Shown: one piece after another, positions 10,205 to 21,902 of the stretch
Layout of the letters: each line of letters opens with the position of its first letter
Numbering within the stretch: the stretch's first letter is position 1
Source: Streptomyces ruber
Lineage (GTDB): Bacteria > Actinomycetota > Actinomycetes > Streptomycetales > Streptomycetaceae
Assembly: GCF_014648075.1 (NCBI RefSeq)
Contig: NZ_BMQK01000003.1
Coordinates: forward strand, 248,001 to 312,000
Length of the DNA: 64,000 bases
Direction of reading: 5' to 3'
The notes under the pieces: model-generated
Told to the model about the DNA's origin: nothing
Seen by the model: the letters and a program-made list of their open reading frames with translations, nothing else
Databases searched by the model: none
Position numbers and translations under genes: made by a program

Positions 10205-11292
10205 TGAGCATGACCCGAGCAACGGCCCCGGCGGCGAGCGACCCGTCGCCGGCCCCGCCGGCCTCGCCGGCCGGCGGGCAGGACGGCCGCGCGGCCGAGC
10301 GGTCCGGCCTGCGCCGGCTGATGGCCCGCCCCGAGGTCGGCGCCCTGATCGCCGCGATCGGCGTGTACGTCTTCTTCTTCGCCGTCGCACCGCCGTTCCG
10401 CGAGGCCAGCTCGCTGTCCACCGTCCTCTACCAGGCGTCCGTCATGGGGATCATGACGATCCCGGTGGCGCTGCTGATGATCGGCGGGGAGTTCGACCTG
10501 TCCGCCGGTGTCGCGGTGACCACCTCCGCGCTCACCGCGGCGATCCTCAGCTACCAGCTGACGCTGAACGTCTGGACCGGCGTGATCGTCGCGCTGATCG
10601 CCTCGCTCGCCGTCGGGGCGTTCAACGGCTGGCTGCTGATGAAGACCGGGCTGCCCAGCTTCCTGGTGACCCTCGGCTCCTTCCTGATCCTCCAGGGTGC
10701 CAACCTCGCCGTCACCAAGATCTTCACCGGCAACGTGGCCAGCGACTCGATCAGCGACATGGACGGTTTCGACCAGGCCAAGTCGATCTTCGCCTCGGAG
10801 ATCGGCATCGGCGGGGTGAACTTCAAGATCACCATCTTCTACTGGCTGGTCTTCGCCGCGCTCGCCACGTGGCTGCTGCTGCGCACCAGGTTCGGCAACT
10901 GGATCTTCGCGGTGGGCGGCAACAAGGACAGCGCCCGCGCGGTCGGCGTCCCCGTCGGCCTCACCAAGATCCTGCTGTTCATGGGCGTCGGCCTGGGCGC
11001 CTGGTTCGTCGGCATGCACCTGCTGTTCTCGTTCAACACGGTGCAGTCCGGCGAGGGCGTCGGCAACGAGTTCCTGTACATCATCGCCGCGGTCATCGGC
11101 GGCTGCCTGCTCACCGGCGGCTACGGCTCCGCGGTCGGCCCGGTGATCGGCGCCTTCATCTTCGGCATGGTCTCCCAGGGCATCGTCTACGCCAACTGGA
11201 ACCCGGACTGGTTCAAGGCGTTCCTCGGCGTGATGCTGCTGCTCGCCGCCCTCGTCAATCTGTGGGTCCGCCGCCAGGCGACCAGGAGGTGA
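10204..11292 (+). CDS. Sugar ABC importer, permease (inositol cluster)
   Basis: A 362-residue RbsC-type permease with about 8-10 hydrophobic segments after a charged N-terminal tail of some 40 residues. The [12 protein letters not shown] and [16 protein letters not shown] segments are typical of monosaccharide permeases (BPD_transp_2 family). It forms the membrane channel for the inositol-cluster importer. The ATG at 10204 overlaps the stop of the binding-protein gene (ATGA), indicating translational coupling. Nearby GTG (10201) and ATG (10210) codons are alternatives. Confidence 0.9.
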   Translation: MSMTRATAPAASDPSPAPPASPAGGQDGRAAERSGLRRLMARPEVGALIAAIGVYVFFFAVAPPFREASSLSTVLYQASVMGIMTIPVALLMIGGEFDLSAGVAVTTSALTAAILSYQLTLNVWTGVIVALIASLAVGAFNGWLLMKTGLPSFLVTLGSFLILQGANLAVTKIFTGNVASDSISDMDGFDQAKSIFASEIGIGGVNFKITIFYWLVFAALATWLLLRTRFGNWIFAVGGNKDSARAVGVPVGLTKILLFMGVGLGAWFVGMHLLFSFNTVQSGEGVGNEFLYIIAAVIGGCLLTGGYGSAVGPVIGAFIFGMVSQGIVYANWNPDWFKAFLGVMLLLAALVNLWVRRQATRR

Positions 11293-11300
11293 CCCGAACC

Positions 11301-12263
11301 GTGACCACCAACGGAACCGTGACCGGCGGGGCGGCCGTCAAGGACGCGCCCGGGGCCGACGCCCCTCTCGTCGAACTGCGCGCCGCGGGCAAGTCGTACG
11401 GCAACGTCCGCGCCCTGCACGGCGTCGACCTCGCCGTCCGGCCCGGCCGGGTGACCTGCGTCCTCGGCGACAACGGCGCCGGCAAGTCGACCCTCATCAA
11501 GATCGTCTCCGGACTGCACCAGCACACCGAGGGCGAGTTCCTCGTCGACGGCGAGCCGGTGCGCTTCAGCACCCCGCGCGAGGCCCTGGACCGCGGTATC
11601 GCGACCGTGTACCAGGATCTGGCGACGGTGCCGCTGATGCCGGTGTGGCGCAACTTCTTTCTCGGCTCCGAGCTGACGAAGGGGCCCTGGCCGCTCCGCC
11701 GCCTCGACATCGACCGCATGAAGCGGACGGCCGACGAGGAACTGCGCGCCATGGGCATCGTCCTGGACGACCTGGAGCAGCCCATCGGCACGCTCTCCGG
11801 CGGCCAGCGCCAGTGCGTCGCCATCGCCCGCGCCGTCCACTTCGGCGCCCGCGTCCTCATCCTCGACGAGCCGACGGCCGCGCTCGGCGTGAAGCAGTCG
11901 GGTGTCGTGCTGAAGTACATCGCCGCCGCCCGCGACCGCGGCCTCGGCGTCATCTTCATCACCCACAACCCCCACCACGCCTACATGGTCGGCGACCACT
12001 TCAGCGTGCTGCGCCTGGGCACCATGGAGCTCAGCGCCGCCCGCAGCGAGATCACCGTCGAGGAACTGACCAACCACATGGCCGGCGGCGCCGAACTCAC
12101 CGCACTCAAGCACGAGCTGGCCCAGGTGCGTGGGGTCGACGTGGAGGAACTGCCCGAGGGGGACGCCGCGACACCCGCCGCGGCCTCCACCGGCAGGCCC
12201 GTGGGAGAGCCCGCCGGCCGGCCTGCGGCAGGGCACACGAGAAAGGCCGTCGACGAGACCTGA
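11301..12263 (+). CDS. Sugar ABC importer, ATPase with a single nucleotide-binding domain
   Basis: A 320-residue ABC ATPase. Walker [10 protein letters not shown] (about 56-64), signature LSGGQRQ and Walker [12 protein letters not shown] are intact, with a switch His in ITHNPHH. RbsA/MglA-type ATPases are usually about 500 residues with two domains; this one has only one, so it probably acts as a homodimer, as in FrcA-type systems. The C terminus is a low-complexity Ala/Pro/Gly tail. The GTG at 11301 has AGGAGG 11 nt upstream; a GTG at 11289 overlapping the permease stop is the alternative. It completes the importer operon. Confidence 0.88.
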   Translation: MTTNGTVTGGAAVKDAPGADAPLVELRAAGKSYGNVRALHGVDLAVRPGRVTCVLGDNGAGKSTLIKIVSGLHQHTEGEFLVDGEPVRFSTPREALDRGIATVYQDLATVPLMPVWRNFFLGSELTKGPWPLRRLDIDRMKRTADEELRAMGIVLDDLEQPIGTLSGGQRQCVAIARAVHFGARVLILDEPTAALGVKQSGVVLKYIAAARDRGLGVIFITHNPHHAYMVGDHFSVLRLGTMELSAARSEITVEELTNHMAGGAELTALKHELAQVRGVDVEELPEGDAATPAAASTGRPVGEPAGRPAAGHTRKAVDET

Positions 12264-13562
12264 GCCGACCCGCCGCCCGCTTCCCGGGCCGGGTACGCCG
12301 CAGGTCGCGAGCGGGGTCCGTCGGTCGGGACGGGTACGGGTCCCGCACTGCACGAGTGGACGCGTGCCGAGGCCGCGAGGCTGGGACGTACCTGAGCCAG
12401 GTCCTCCGAGCGGACTCGCGCCGAGGCCGTCGGCGGACCCGGCCCGGTTCTGCCGACGCGACTTGCGCCGGTGCGGCTGGAACTGCCGGGGCCGGGTCCG
12501 GCCCCGGGCCGGGTCTGTCGGCGGGTTCCGGTGGTCCGGGTCGCCGACAGGTCGCGACTCGGGGCTGCTGTGCGGCGGACCCTGGTCGGGCCGGGTCGGG
12601 TCGGGGTGGCCGGCCGGCCGTGGGGCGGGGCCGCCTGCCGCTTCGCGGTCCGAGGTTGCTGTGCGGGCGGCTCGGGTCGGGTCCGGGTGGCACGGCTCGG
12701 GTCCGGAGTCGACGTGGCCTGGGCCGGGGTTGTCGGCGGGGCTCGGTGCGGGGCTGTTGTGCGGGGGTCCGGGCCGGGGTCCAGTGGCATGGTCCGGGTC
12801 CGGGTGCGGAGGCGGTGCGGCCTGGGGCGGGGCGGCTGAGCGGACGCGGGGCGGGGTTGTCGGCGGGGCTCGGTGCGGGGCTGTTGTGCGGGGGTCCGGG
12901 CCGGGGTCCAGTGGCATGGTCCGGGTGCGGAGGCGGTGCGGCCCGGGGAGGGGTGGCTGAGTGGACGCGGGGCGGGGACTTCGGCGGGCTCGGGCCGGCG
13001 TCGCTGTGATCCGGGCCGAGGGCTCCGAAGCGTCCTAAGCTGGGGGCGCCGCGGCCTCGGACAGAGGCTGCTGACAAGATCTGACTGAGGTTCGCCGGCG
13101 AGACCCGAGCCGAGTGCGCCGTCGGGGGCTGAGCCAGACCGCCGACGCGACCTGCGTCGATGAGCCTGGGCCGGGTTCGCCGTCGAGACGTGGGCTGAGT
13201 TCCCCGCGGACTCGGGCTCCGAGCACGGTTCGCCCACAGCACCGGGCAGGGCCCGCCGACGGGTCCCGGCCCGGGGACGCCGGCTCGAACCTCGGACCGG
13301 CCTGGGACCAGGTCGGTCGGCAGCCTGGACCCGGGCTGCCGGGCCGGCCCCAGGCGGTCGCGGCCGTCGGTGGGCACGGCACCGGTTGTCGTACGACCAG
13401 CGAGCCCCGGACCCCCGTCCGGGCCGGCGCGGTCCGCGGCCGTTCCCACGGTGCGGAACCGCCGTCCACACCACCGGCCGGGACCACGTCCGGGCCGGCA
13501 CGGCACCGCCTCGGACCACCGGGGTGCCGGAACACTCCGAAGCGAAGGGAAGACCACCCACC
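12264..13562. repeat. 1.3-kb gene-free, G+C-rich degenerate repeat region
   Basis: No credible gene is present. The clearest repeat is a direct tandem: 12725-12851 (127 bp) and 12852-12972 (121 bp) are near identical apart from a 6-bp deletion, and a third partial copy follows. Looser copies share the landmark TGYTGTGCGG at about 12567, 12657, 12755 and 12882. A different module containing GCCGACGCGAC occurs near 12450 and 13140. Long frames exist on both strands but encode low-complexity Pro/Arg/Gly text with no domain. The last 20 bp (AAGCGAAGGGAAG) supply the ribosome-binding site of the next gene. Confidence 0.6.
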
Positions 13563-14582
13563 ATGACTCAGTACGGGACGCTCGGCGTCGCCGTCATCGG
13601 TACCGGCCGTATGGGGGCCGACCATGTGCGCCGTATCGACCAGGTGATCAGCGGGGCGCGTGTGAGCGCCGTCGTGGATCTCGACGCCGAGCGGGCCAAG
13701 CGGCTGGCCGACGGCATCGAGGGCTGCACCGCCCACACCGACGCGGCCGCCGCCATGGCCGCCGACGACGTCGACGCCCTCGTCATCGCGTCACCGGGCC
13801 CCGCGCACGAGGAGGCGCTACTGACGGCCTTCGCGCACGACCTGCCCGTCCTGTGCGAGAAGCCGCTCACCCCCGACGCGGCCTCCGCGCTGCGGGTCCT
13901 CGAGGCGGAGCAGCGGCTCGGCCGGCGCCGGGTCCAGGTCGGCTTCATGCGGCGGTACGACGCCGAGTACATGAAGCTCAAGGCGCTGCTGGACGGCGGC
14001 AGCCTCGGCCGCCCGCTGATGCTGCACAACCGGCACCGCAACGCGTCCAGCCCGCCCGGCTTCACCAGCGCCAACCTCATCAACGACTCCGTCGTGCACG
14101 AGATGGACGTCACCCGATGGCTGCTGGACCAGGAGATCACGGCGGTCACCGTGCTCCGCCCCAGGCCGTCCTCGAACGCGCCCGAGGGCCTGGCCGACCC
14201 GCAGTTCGTCGTCTTCGAGACCGACGGCGGCGCGCTCGTCGACGTCGAGATGAGCGTCAACACCGGCTTCGGCTACCAGGTGAAGGCGGAGGCGGTCTGC
14301 GAGCGCGGCACCGCCCGCATCGGGGAGGAGCAGTCACTCGTCACCGAGACGGCCGGCCGCTGGGGCGGCACCATCGTCCAGGACTTCACGGAGCGCTTCG
14401 CCGACGCCTACGACCGTGAGGTGCAGGCCTGGGTGGACGCCACCCGGCGCGGCGAGGTCACCGGCCCGAGCGTGTGGGACGGGTACGCGGCGGCGGCCGT
14501 GTGCGAGGCCGGTGTCCGGTCCCTGACCGAGGGCGTCCGCGTGGAGGTCGAGCTGATCGAACGGCCGGCGCTCTACCGCTGA
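13563..14582 (+). CDS. iolG: Inositol 2-dehydrogenase
   Basis: A 339-residue Gfo/Idh/MocA dehydrogenase. The Rossmann loop [12 protein letters not shown] lies at the N terminus, the EKPL motif holds the catalytic Lys, and the substrate-domain signatures [11 protein letters not shown] and [15 protein letters not shown] are characteristic of IolG. It oxidises myo-inositol to 2-keto-myo-inositol with NAD, the first catabolic step. The ATG at 13563 is preceded by a GAAGGGAAG ribosome-binding site. It follows the importer on the same strand, but 1.3 kb of repeats intervene, so it probably has its own promoter. A second family member at the left edge may handle another isomer. Confidence 0.9.
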   Translation: MTQYGTLGVAVIGTGRMGADHVRRIDQVISGARVSAVVDLDAERAKRLADGIEGCTAHTDAAAAMAADDVDALVIASPGPAHEEALLTAFAHDLPVLCEKPLTPDAASALRVLEAEQRLGRRRVQVGFMRRYDAEYMKLKALLDGGSLGRPLMLHNRHRNASSPPGFTSANLINDSVVHEMDVTRWLLDQEITAVTVLRPRPSSNAPEGLADPQFVVFETDGGALVDVEMSVNTGFGYQVKAEAVCERGTARIGEEQSLVTETAGRWGGTIVQDFTERFADAYDREVQAWVDATRRGEVTGPSVWDGYAAAAVCEAGVRSLTEGVRVEVELIERPALYR

Positions 14583-14585
14583 GGA

Positions 14586-14604
14586 AGGGCGTCAGGGACG
14601 CCCT
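14586..14604. terminator. Hairpin between convergent iolG and acyltransferase genes
   Basis: A perfect 8-bp stem AGGGCGTC/GACGCCCT with a 3-nt loop starts 4 bp after the iolG stop. There is no T-tract, as is usual in Streptomyces. It could serve both convergent genes. Confidence 0.5.
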
Positions 14605-14616
14605 GGACCGGCAGCG

Positions 14617-15807
14617 TCACGCGGTACCCGACGATGCCCCGGAAGCAGCGGGCTCCCGGGGCACGTCCTTGTCCCCGTCCCGTCCGCGCTCGCGGCCGTC
14701 ACGGAAGAACCACTCCATCCGCGGCTCCACGACGTACCGGAACGCCGCACGGACCGGCGCGCTGCACAGTACCGACATCCCGGCGACCGCCAGCGCCGTC
14801 ACCGCGAGCTGTCCGAACGGTGTGTGCAGCCAGGAGGCGTCGTACCAGTCCCAGTAACGGGACGCCTTGATGATGAAGGCGTGCAGCAGATAGCCGTACA
14901 TCGTTCCCGCGCCCAGCGACGTGAACCAGGTGTGCCGTCGCGGCACCCAGGCCAGGAAGCAGGCCGTCAGCAGCACCGCCAGACCGAGCAGGGCGGGCGT
15001 GATGAGCAGTCCGGTCCAGGCCGGCACGTCGTGTTCGGTGACGCTCGACCGGTGGTACAGCCAGACCGCGCTGAACGACGGCGCCGCCCAGTACCCGGCC
15101 ACCGCCGCACCCGCGGCCACCGGCAGCGTGAGCAGCCGGACCCGCCGGGTGCGCAGCCGCTCGAAGTGCTCGCGCCGCAGCGTCAGTCCGAGCACGAAGC
15201 AGGGCAGGAACTGCAGCGCCCGCTGCAGTCCCAGGTCGCCGCCCGTCTCGGGGGACATGGACGCCAGGACGGCGATGCCGAGCGCGACCGCCACCGGATG
15301 ACGCAGCGTCCGCCACAGGGGAGTGGTGATCCGCCACACGAACAGCGCGACGAGGAACCACAGCGAGTAGTAGGGATCCAGCAGGCTCAGCGGATACTCC
15401 CAGTCGTCCTCCCCCCAGCGGTAGAAGAGCGTGTACGCGATCTCGAAGACGAGGTACGGCGCGACGACCCCGGAGATCAGCCTCCGCACCCGGCCCGGAC
15501 CCATGTCGAAGCTCCGGGAGAAGTACCCGGAGATGAGGGCGAAGGCGGGCATGTGGAAGGCGTAGAGGACCAGGTACGCGGCAGAGATCACTCGGCTGCC
15601 GGACGCCAGCGGCTCCCAGGCGTGCCCGCAGGCCACCAGCACGATGATGAGGTACTTGGCGTTGTCGAAGAACGGGTCCCTGGACGGGCCCCTCCCGGAC
15701 CCCGGCGGCGTCGACGTGCCCCGGCCGGGGGAGGAGCCGCCGGACGGGCGGGGCGCCGTTTTGTGCTGCGGGGCTGTGGTGAGGTCGGAGCGGTCGTACA
15801 GCGCCAC
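14617..15807 (-). CDS. Membrane acyltransferase (acyltransferase_3/OafA-like)
   Basis: A 396-residue integral membrane protein with about 10 hydrophobic segments. The early NAKYLIIVLVACGHAWEPL segment matches the start of the acyltransferase_3 fold, with the conserved His, and the FHMPAFALISGYF motif is typical of the family. Such enzymes O-acylate sugars or cell-surface polymers at the membrane. The N terminus (about 45 residues) is a Pro/Gly/Ser-rich cytosolic tail and the C terminus is charged. The GTG at 15807 has GGAGG 10 nt upstream. The substrate is unknown; neighbours give no help. Confidence 0.8.
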   Translation of the reverse strand: MALYDRSDLTTAPQHKTAPRPSGGSSPGRGTSTPPGSGRGPSRDPFFDNAKYLIIVLVACGHAWEPLASGSRVISAAYLVLYAFHMPAFALISGYFSRSFDMGPGRVRRLISGVVAPYLVFEIAYTLFYRWGEDDWEYPLSLLDPYYSLWFLVALFVWRITTPLWRTLRHPVAVALGIAVLASMSPETGGDLGLQRALQFLPCFVLGLTLRREHFERLRTRRVRLLTLPVAAGAAVAGYWAAPSFSAVWLYHRSSVTEHDVPAWTGLLITPALLGLAVLLTACFLAWVPRRHTWFTSLGAGTMYGYLLHAFIIKASRYWDWYDASWLHTPFGQLAVTALAVAGMSVLCSAPVRAAFRYVVEPRMEWFFRDGRERGRDGDKDVPREPAASGASSGTA

Positions 15808-15881
15808 GTTCGGACAACCTCCGGATTGGATCAGGCTGCGGCGGGCAAGGGATCCCGTGCGCCTGCCCCGTCACCGGAGTC

Positions 15882-16373
15882 TCATTCCCCCCTGTCACCC
15901 CGGTGGAGGAACCGGTGGTGCAGGGCGCGCACCTCCTCGGTCAGCTCCGGCACCGGGCCCTCCACGGTCACCCCGGGCGCGACCTCGTGCACCGGCAGGG
16001 CGCGCACCGGGGGCTCGGGCACGCCCCACTCGCCGAGCCAGAGGGCGAGCTGCGCGGAGGACGCGACGTACACGATGCGGCCGAGTCCCACCCACGCGTG
16101 GGCGGCCGCGCACATCGGGCAGTGCTCGCCGGAGGTGTAGACGGTGGCCCCGGCACGCTGCTCGGGGGTCAGACGGGAGGCCGACCAGCGGGCCAGTTCG
16201 AACTCCGGGTGGCGGGTGCGGTCGCCGGACGCCACCCGGTTGTGGTCCTCGGCCAGCACCGTGCCGTCCGCCGCGACGAGCACCGAGCCGAACGGTTCGT
16301 CACCGGCCGCGAGCGCCAGCTCCGCCAGCTCCACGCACCGTCGCAGGTACTTGAGTTCGGAGTCGTCCACCAT
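15882..16373 (-). CDS. Nucleoside/nucleobase deaminase
   Basis: A 163-residue zinc-dependent deaminase of the cytidine/deoxycytidylate (tRNA-Ade/guanine) superfamily. The zinc site is visible as H55-P56-E57 and C85-P-M-C88 in EHCPMC, with the preceding GDEPFGSVLV segment common to the family. It is too divergent from TadA to be called the tRNA deaminase, and guanine or another base is possible. The ATG at 16373 is used. It stands alone between the acyltransferase and tatA-like genes on the same strand. Confidence 0.8.
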   Translation of the reverse strand: MVDDSELKYLRRCVELAELALAAGDEPFGSVLVAADGTVLAEDHNRVASGDRTRHPEFELARWSASRLTPEQRAGATVYTSGEHCPMCAAAHAWVGLGRIVYVASSAQLALWLGEWGVPEPPVRALPVHEVAPGVTVEGPVPELTEEVRALHHRFLHRGDRGE

Positions 16374-16438
16374 CTCTTACGCACCTCCCGGGCCGCGGTC
16401 CGCACCGCGATTCACCCGGGCAGCCTACGGTCCCGGTG

Positions 16439-16771
16439 TCAGCGGTGGCCGTCGCGGTGGCCGTCGGAGCCGTGGGGCCGCTCCGGCCCGCGGGCCGGCT
16501 GCGCGGCCGTCGTGCCGTGCACCGGGCCGGTGCCCGGCGGGACGACCGTGCCCTCGACGATCCGCGGGGCGGTGGCCGCGGGCGGGGCGGGCTGGGCGTC
16601 TTGTGCGTACGGCGCGGGGGCCGCGGCCTGCTCCCGTTTCATCGCCCGGGCCTCGGCCTTGAGGATGCGGGCGGACTTCCCCGCGCTGCGGGCCAGGTCC
16701 GGCAGGCGCTTCGCGCCGACGAGGAGGATGACGACGATGAGGACGACGGCGAGTTCGCTCAGTCCGAACAT
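16439..16771 (-). CDS. TatA/TatE-like Sec-independent translocase component
   Basis: A 110-residue protein. It has the short N-terminal membrane helix LAVVLIVVILLVGAKRLPDL, the FG dipeptide (MFG) and LP motif followed by an amphipathic, basic helix (ARSAGKSARILKAEARAMKR), and then a Pro/Ala-rich cytosolic tail. This matches TatA-family proteins, which multimerise to form the twin-arginine export pore. No tatB or tatC is nearby, so it is a paralogue rather than the main operon copy. It diverges from a BlaI-type repressor gene with a perfect dyad between them, so it may be repressed by that regulator. Confidence 0.8.
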   Translation of the reverse strand: MFGLSELAVVLIVVILLVGAKRLPDLARSAGKSARILKAEARAMKREQAAAPAPYAQDAQPAPPAATAPRIVEGTVVPPGTGPVHGTTAAQPARGPERPHGSDGHRDGHR

Positions 16772-16860
16772 GAGGGTCCTGTCTTCTCCGTGGCCCGGGC
16801 CCTTGCGCGTACTCCTGCCGGCGGGTGCGAACGGCGTCCGGGCGCGCACCCGAGGCAGAA

Positions 16861-16876
16861 TCTACAGCACTGTAGA
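16861..16876. promoter_or_regulatory. BlaI/MecI-type operator
   Basis: The sequence TCTACAGCACTGTAGA is a perfect inverted repeat (7-bp arms, 2-bp centre). TACA...TGTA arms are the hallmark of BlaI/MecI/CopY operators. It sits midway between the divergent tatA-like (90 bp) and blaI-like (85 bp) genes, so one dimer could control both. Confidence 0.75.
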
Positions 16877-16961
16877 GGGGGCTGGGGAGGAATCGGGAGA
16901 GGAATACGATGGAGCGCTCGACGGGTGACGCGCGGCGGTTGACGGCGGAGGGAGACACGAC

Positions 16962-17363
16962 GTGACGGACCACCGGCAGCGTCCCCGACGGCGGGGACAG
17001 GGCGAGCTGGAGGGACTGGTCCTGTCGGCCCTGCGCGAGGCCGACGGCTCCGCGAGCGCGGGATGGGTGCAGAAGCGTTTGGGCGGCGACCTCGCCTACA
17101 CGACCGTGATCACCATCCTGACCCGGTTGCTGGCCAAGGGCGTCGTCACCCGGGAGCGCGTCGGGCGTGCCTTCGTCTGGACGCCCGCCGCCGACCACGC
17201 CGGGCTCGCCGCGCACCGGATGCGCAGGGTGCTGGACGCCGAGAGCGACCGGCAGGCGGTGCTGGCCAGCTTCGTCACGGCGCTCGGCCCGGACGACGAA
17301 CGGCTGCTGCGGGAGCTGCTGGACCGGCCGGAACCCGGGATCGCCGCGGCGGGGGAGGAGTGA
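16962..17363 (+). CDS. BlaI/MecI/CopY-family repressor
   Basis: A 133-residue winged-helix repressor. The N-terminal LEGLVLSALREADGSASAG and AYTTVITILTRLLAKGVVTR segments are the family DNA-binding helices, and the C-terminal helices provide the dimer interface. BlaI proteins are usually released by cleavage through a neighbouring BlaR1/M56 membrane protease, but no such gene is present here, so this is an orphan regulator. The GTG at 16962 has GGAGGGAG upstream. A perfect operator dyad 85 bp upstream indicates autoregulation and control of the divergent tatA-like gene. Confidence 0.87.
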   Translation: MTDHRQRPRRRGQGELEGLVLSALREADGSASAGWVQKRLGGDLAYTTVITILTRLLAKGVVTRERVGRAFVWTPAADHAGLAAHRMRRVLDAESDRQAVLASFVTALGPDDERLLRELLDRPEPGIAAAGEE

Positions 17364-17405
17364 CGCGGCACCCCTCCCCGTGACCGGCCCCGTGGCCGCG
17401 GCGGT

Positions 17406-17450
17406 GGCCCGGTCACGCGGCGAAGGCCCGGTCACGCGGCGAAGGCCCGG

Positions 17451-17453
<3 letters not shown>
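17406..17453. repeat. 19-bp tandem repeat overlapping the uvrA-like stop codon
   Basis: Two perfect copies of a 19-bp unit (17406-17424 and 17425-17443) plus a 10-bp partial copy. The partial copy supplies the stop codon of the uvrA-like gene. The tract fills the gap between the convergent blaI-like and uvrA-like genes. Confidence 0.85.
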
Positions 17454-19832
<2,379 letters not shown>

Positions 19833-20013
19833 GGTCAACGTGTCTCCATCCGTTGCGCTCGCGGTCGCGGGCGCGGGCGGCTCGGGGATTGCGGGTCGGT
19901 GGCTCGGTGGTTCGGTGGTTCGATGACTCGGTGGATCAGGCTAGACGTGGCCCGGTGCCCGGCGCTTCTCCATTCCTGATCACCCCGGGCGACCGCCGTG
20001 GGAAACTGACCGG

Positions 20014-20454
20014 GTGACACAGCAGGAGCTCGACGACCTGGTCCGGCTGCGGCGGGCCCGTGACCGGATGGACCGCGACTACGCCGAGCCGCTCGACGTC
20101 CCGGCGCTGGCGCGGGAGGCCCTGATGTCGCCGGGCCACTTCTCCCGCAGCTTCCGCGCCGCCTACGGCGAGACGCCGTACGGCTACCTGATGACCCGTC
20201 GCATCGAGCGGGCCAAGGCGCTGCTGCGGCGCGGCGACCTCACGGTGACCGAGGTCTGCTTCGCGGTCGGCTGTACGTCCCTGGGCTCGTTCAGCTCGCG
20301 CTTCACCAGGCTGGTCGGCGAGAGCCCGAGTGCGTACCGGGCCCGCGACCATGATCAGGGCGCCGTCGTCCCGGCGTGCATCGCCAAGATGTACACCCGG
20401 CCGGTAAGGGATCGGTCAGGAACGGAGAAGCCGCGCCCGGTCACCGGGCAATAG
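20014..20454 (+). CDS. AraC-family regulator (DNA-binding domain only)
   Basis: A 146-residue protein made almost entirely of the AraC double helix-turn-helix. The LDVPALAREALMSPGHFSRSF segment is the first helix-turn-helix, and VTEVCFAVGCTSLGSFSSRF is the second, with the conserved C-terminal family signature. There is no ligand-binding domain. It ends 10 bp before a VOC-family gene, a pairing common in actinomycetes, and may regulate it or respond with it. The GTG at 20014 is used. The 180-bp gap upstream contains a short GTGGTTCGG-type tandem repeat (about 19900-19935). Confidence 0.85.
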   Translation: MTQQELDDLVRLRRARDRMDRDYAEPLDVPALAREALMSPGHFSRSFRAAYGETPYGYLMTRRIERAKALLRRGDLTVTEVCFAVGCTSLGSFSSRFTRLVGESPSAYRARDHDQGAVVPACIAKMYTRPVRDRSGTEKPRPVTGQ

Positions 20455-20464
20455 CGTGAGCGGT

Positions 20465-20881
20465 ATGAACATCACCGTTTCCCAATGCTTCATCGCCGTC
20501 GACGACCACGACGCGGCCATCGCCTTCTACCGTGACGCGCTCGGCCTCGAGATACGCAATGACGTGCAGTTCGAGGGAATGCGCTGGGTGACCGTCGGGG
20601 CGCCCGCGCAGCCGGACGTGAACATCGTCCTGGAGCCGCCCCTCGCCGACCCGAACGCCTCCCCGGCCGACCGGCGGACCATGGCGGAGCTGATGGCCAA
20701 GGGCCTGCTGCGCGGCGTCATCTTCGCGACGGACGACTGCGACGCCACGTTCGAGCGGGTCAGCGCCGCGGGTGGCGAGGTGCTCCAGGAACCGATGGAC
20801 CAGCCCTTCGGCGTCCGTGACTGCGCGTTCCGCGATCCCGCCGGGAATCTGCTGCGCTTCACCCAGCCGCTCAAGGACTGA
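20465..20881 (+). CDS. VOC-family (glyoxalase/bleomycin-resistance-like) protein
   Basis: A 138-residue single-domain vicinal-oxygen-chelate protein. The VSQCFIAVDDHDAAIAFYRDALGLEI start and the C-terminal GVRDCAFRDPAGNLLRFTQP segment are typical of the fold, including the usual metal-ligand region. Members include glyoxalases, dioxygenases and drug-binding proteins; the substrate here is unknown. The ATG at 20465 is preferred, although a GTG at 20456, one base after the upstream araC stop, is possible and would couple the two genes. Confidence 0.82.
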   Translation: MNITVSQCFIAVDDHDAAIAFYRDALGLEIRNDVQFEGMRWVTVGAPAQPDVNIVLEPPLADPNASPADRRTMAELMAKGLLRGVIFATDDCDATFERVSAAGGEVLQEPMDQPFGVRDCAFRDPAGNLLRFTQPLKD

Positions 20882-21008
20882 GCCGGTCCGGTTCCGGGCC
20901 GGTCCGGCCCCGGGCCGGCCCAGGAACCGGAGCCGCCCCTGGGCCGGTCCGCGCGGGCCGGCCCGAAATCCGTTGCCCGGGAGGCTTCCCGGGTGGTGCA
21001 GTGAGCGG

Positions 21009-21791
21009 ATGGATCATGCCGCGGTACTTGCTCTGTTCGACCGGGAAGTGCGGGAGGGCGCACGGCCCGACGGCCCCGGGGCGCGTGTCGAGCGCGCCCA
21101 CGGGGTCGTGCGCCGGGTCGGCGCCGGGGACGACTGGAGCGCGGTGCTCTGGTCGGACCTGGACGGGACGACCGCGGACGAGGCCATCGCCGCGCAGGTG
21201 CGGTACTTCGCCGGGCTCGGCCAGGAGTTCGAGTGGAAGCTGTACGGGCACGATCTGCCCGCGGACCTGGGGGAGCGGCTGGAGGCGGCCGGGTTCACGG
21301 CCGAGCCGGCGGAGACGCTGATGGTCGCGGACCTGGAGCAGGTCGCCCTCGACAGCGAACCACCGGAGGGCGTACGGCTGCTCCGGGTCACCGACGCCGC
21401 GGGTGTCGACCTGATGGCCGAGGTGCATGCGCGGGTCTTCGGGCGGGACACCGCACGGATGCGCCGTGACCTGTCGGGCCGCCTCGCCGCCGCCCCGGAC
21501 ACGCTCGTGGCCGTCGTGGCGCTCGCCGGGGACCGGCCGGTCGGCGCGGCGCGCCTGGAGACGGTGCCGGGCACGCGGTTCGCCGGGCTGTGGGGCGGCG
21601 GCACCGTGGACGGCTGGCGCGGGCGTGGCCTCTACCGCGCCCTGGTCGCCCACCGGGCGCGGGCCGCCGCCGCGCTCGGCCACCGCTACCTCCAGGTGGA
21701 CGCCATGGACACGAGCCGCCCCGTCCTGGAGCGCCTCGGCTTCCGCCCGCTCACCACGACGACGCCGTACCTGTCACCGCCGATCGCCTGA
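21009..21791 (+). CDS. GNAT-family N-acetyltransferase
   Basis: A 260-residue protein with a C-terminal GNAT domain. The acetyl-CoA loop is visible as GTVDGWRGRGLYRALVAHRA (Q/RxxGxG/A-like), followed by the LQVDAMDTSRPVLERLGFRP strand-helix typical of motif B. The N-terminal 110 residues are an extra domain seen in many streptomycete acetyltransferases. The substrate is unknown. The open frame extends upstream, but the first 240 bp are G+C-rich, palindromic intergenic sequence; the ATG at 21009 is preferred on similarity grounds. Confidence 0.75.
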   Translation: MDHAAVLALFDREVREGARPDGPGARVERAHGVVRRVGAGDDWSAVLWSDLDGTTADEAIAAQVRYFAGLGQEFEWKLYGHDLPADLGERLEAAGFTAEPAETLMVADLEQVALDSEPPEGVRLLRVTDAAGVDLMAEVHARVFGRDTARMRRDLSGRLAAAPDTLVAVVALAGDRPVGAARLETVPGTRFAGLWGGGTVDGWRGRGLYRALVAHRARAAAALGHRYLQVDAMDTSRPVLERLGFRPLTTTTPYLSPPIA

Positions 21792-21902
21792 GGGCGCCGC
21801 CGGGATCCGCCCCCGGGCGCCGGGGAAGAGGACGGTGCGTCGTCCGCGGGTCCGTGGTGACCGGCCGCGCAGTTCCCCGCGCCCCCATGGGGCGCCTGGG
21901 TG

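Noticed and set aside
11187..13564. Very long open frames on both strands across the 12.3-13.5 kb repeat tract
   Set aside because: They encode low-complexity Pro/Arg/Gly text, overlap the importer ATPase gene, show no domain, and follow the repeats rather than a coding rhythm.
19836..19935. Riboswitch or tRNA-like structure before the araC gene
   Set aside because: The stretch is only a short imperfect 9-bp tandem repeat, and no conserved RNA motif is recognisable.
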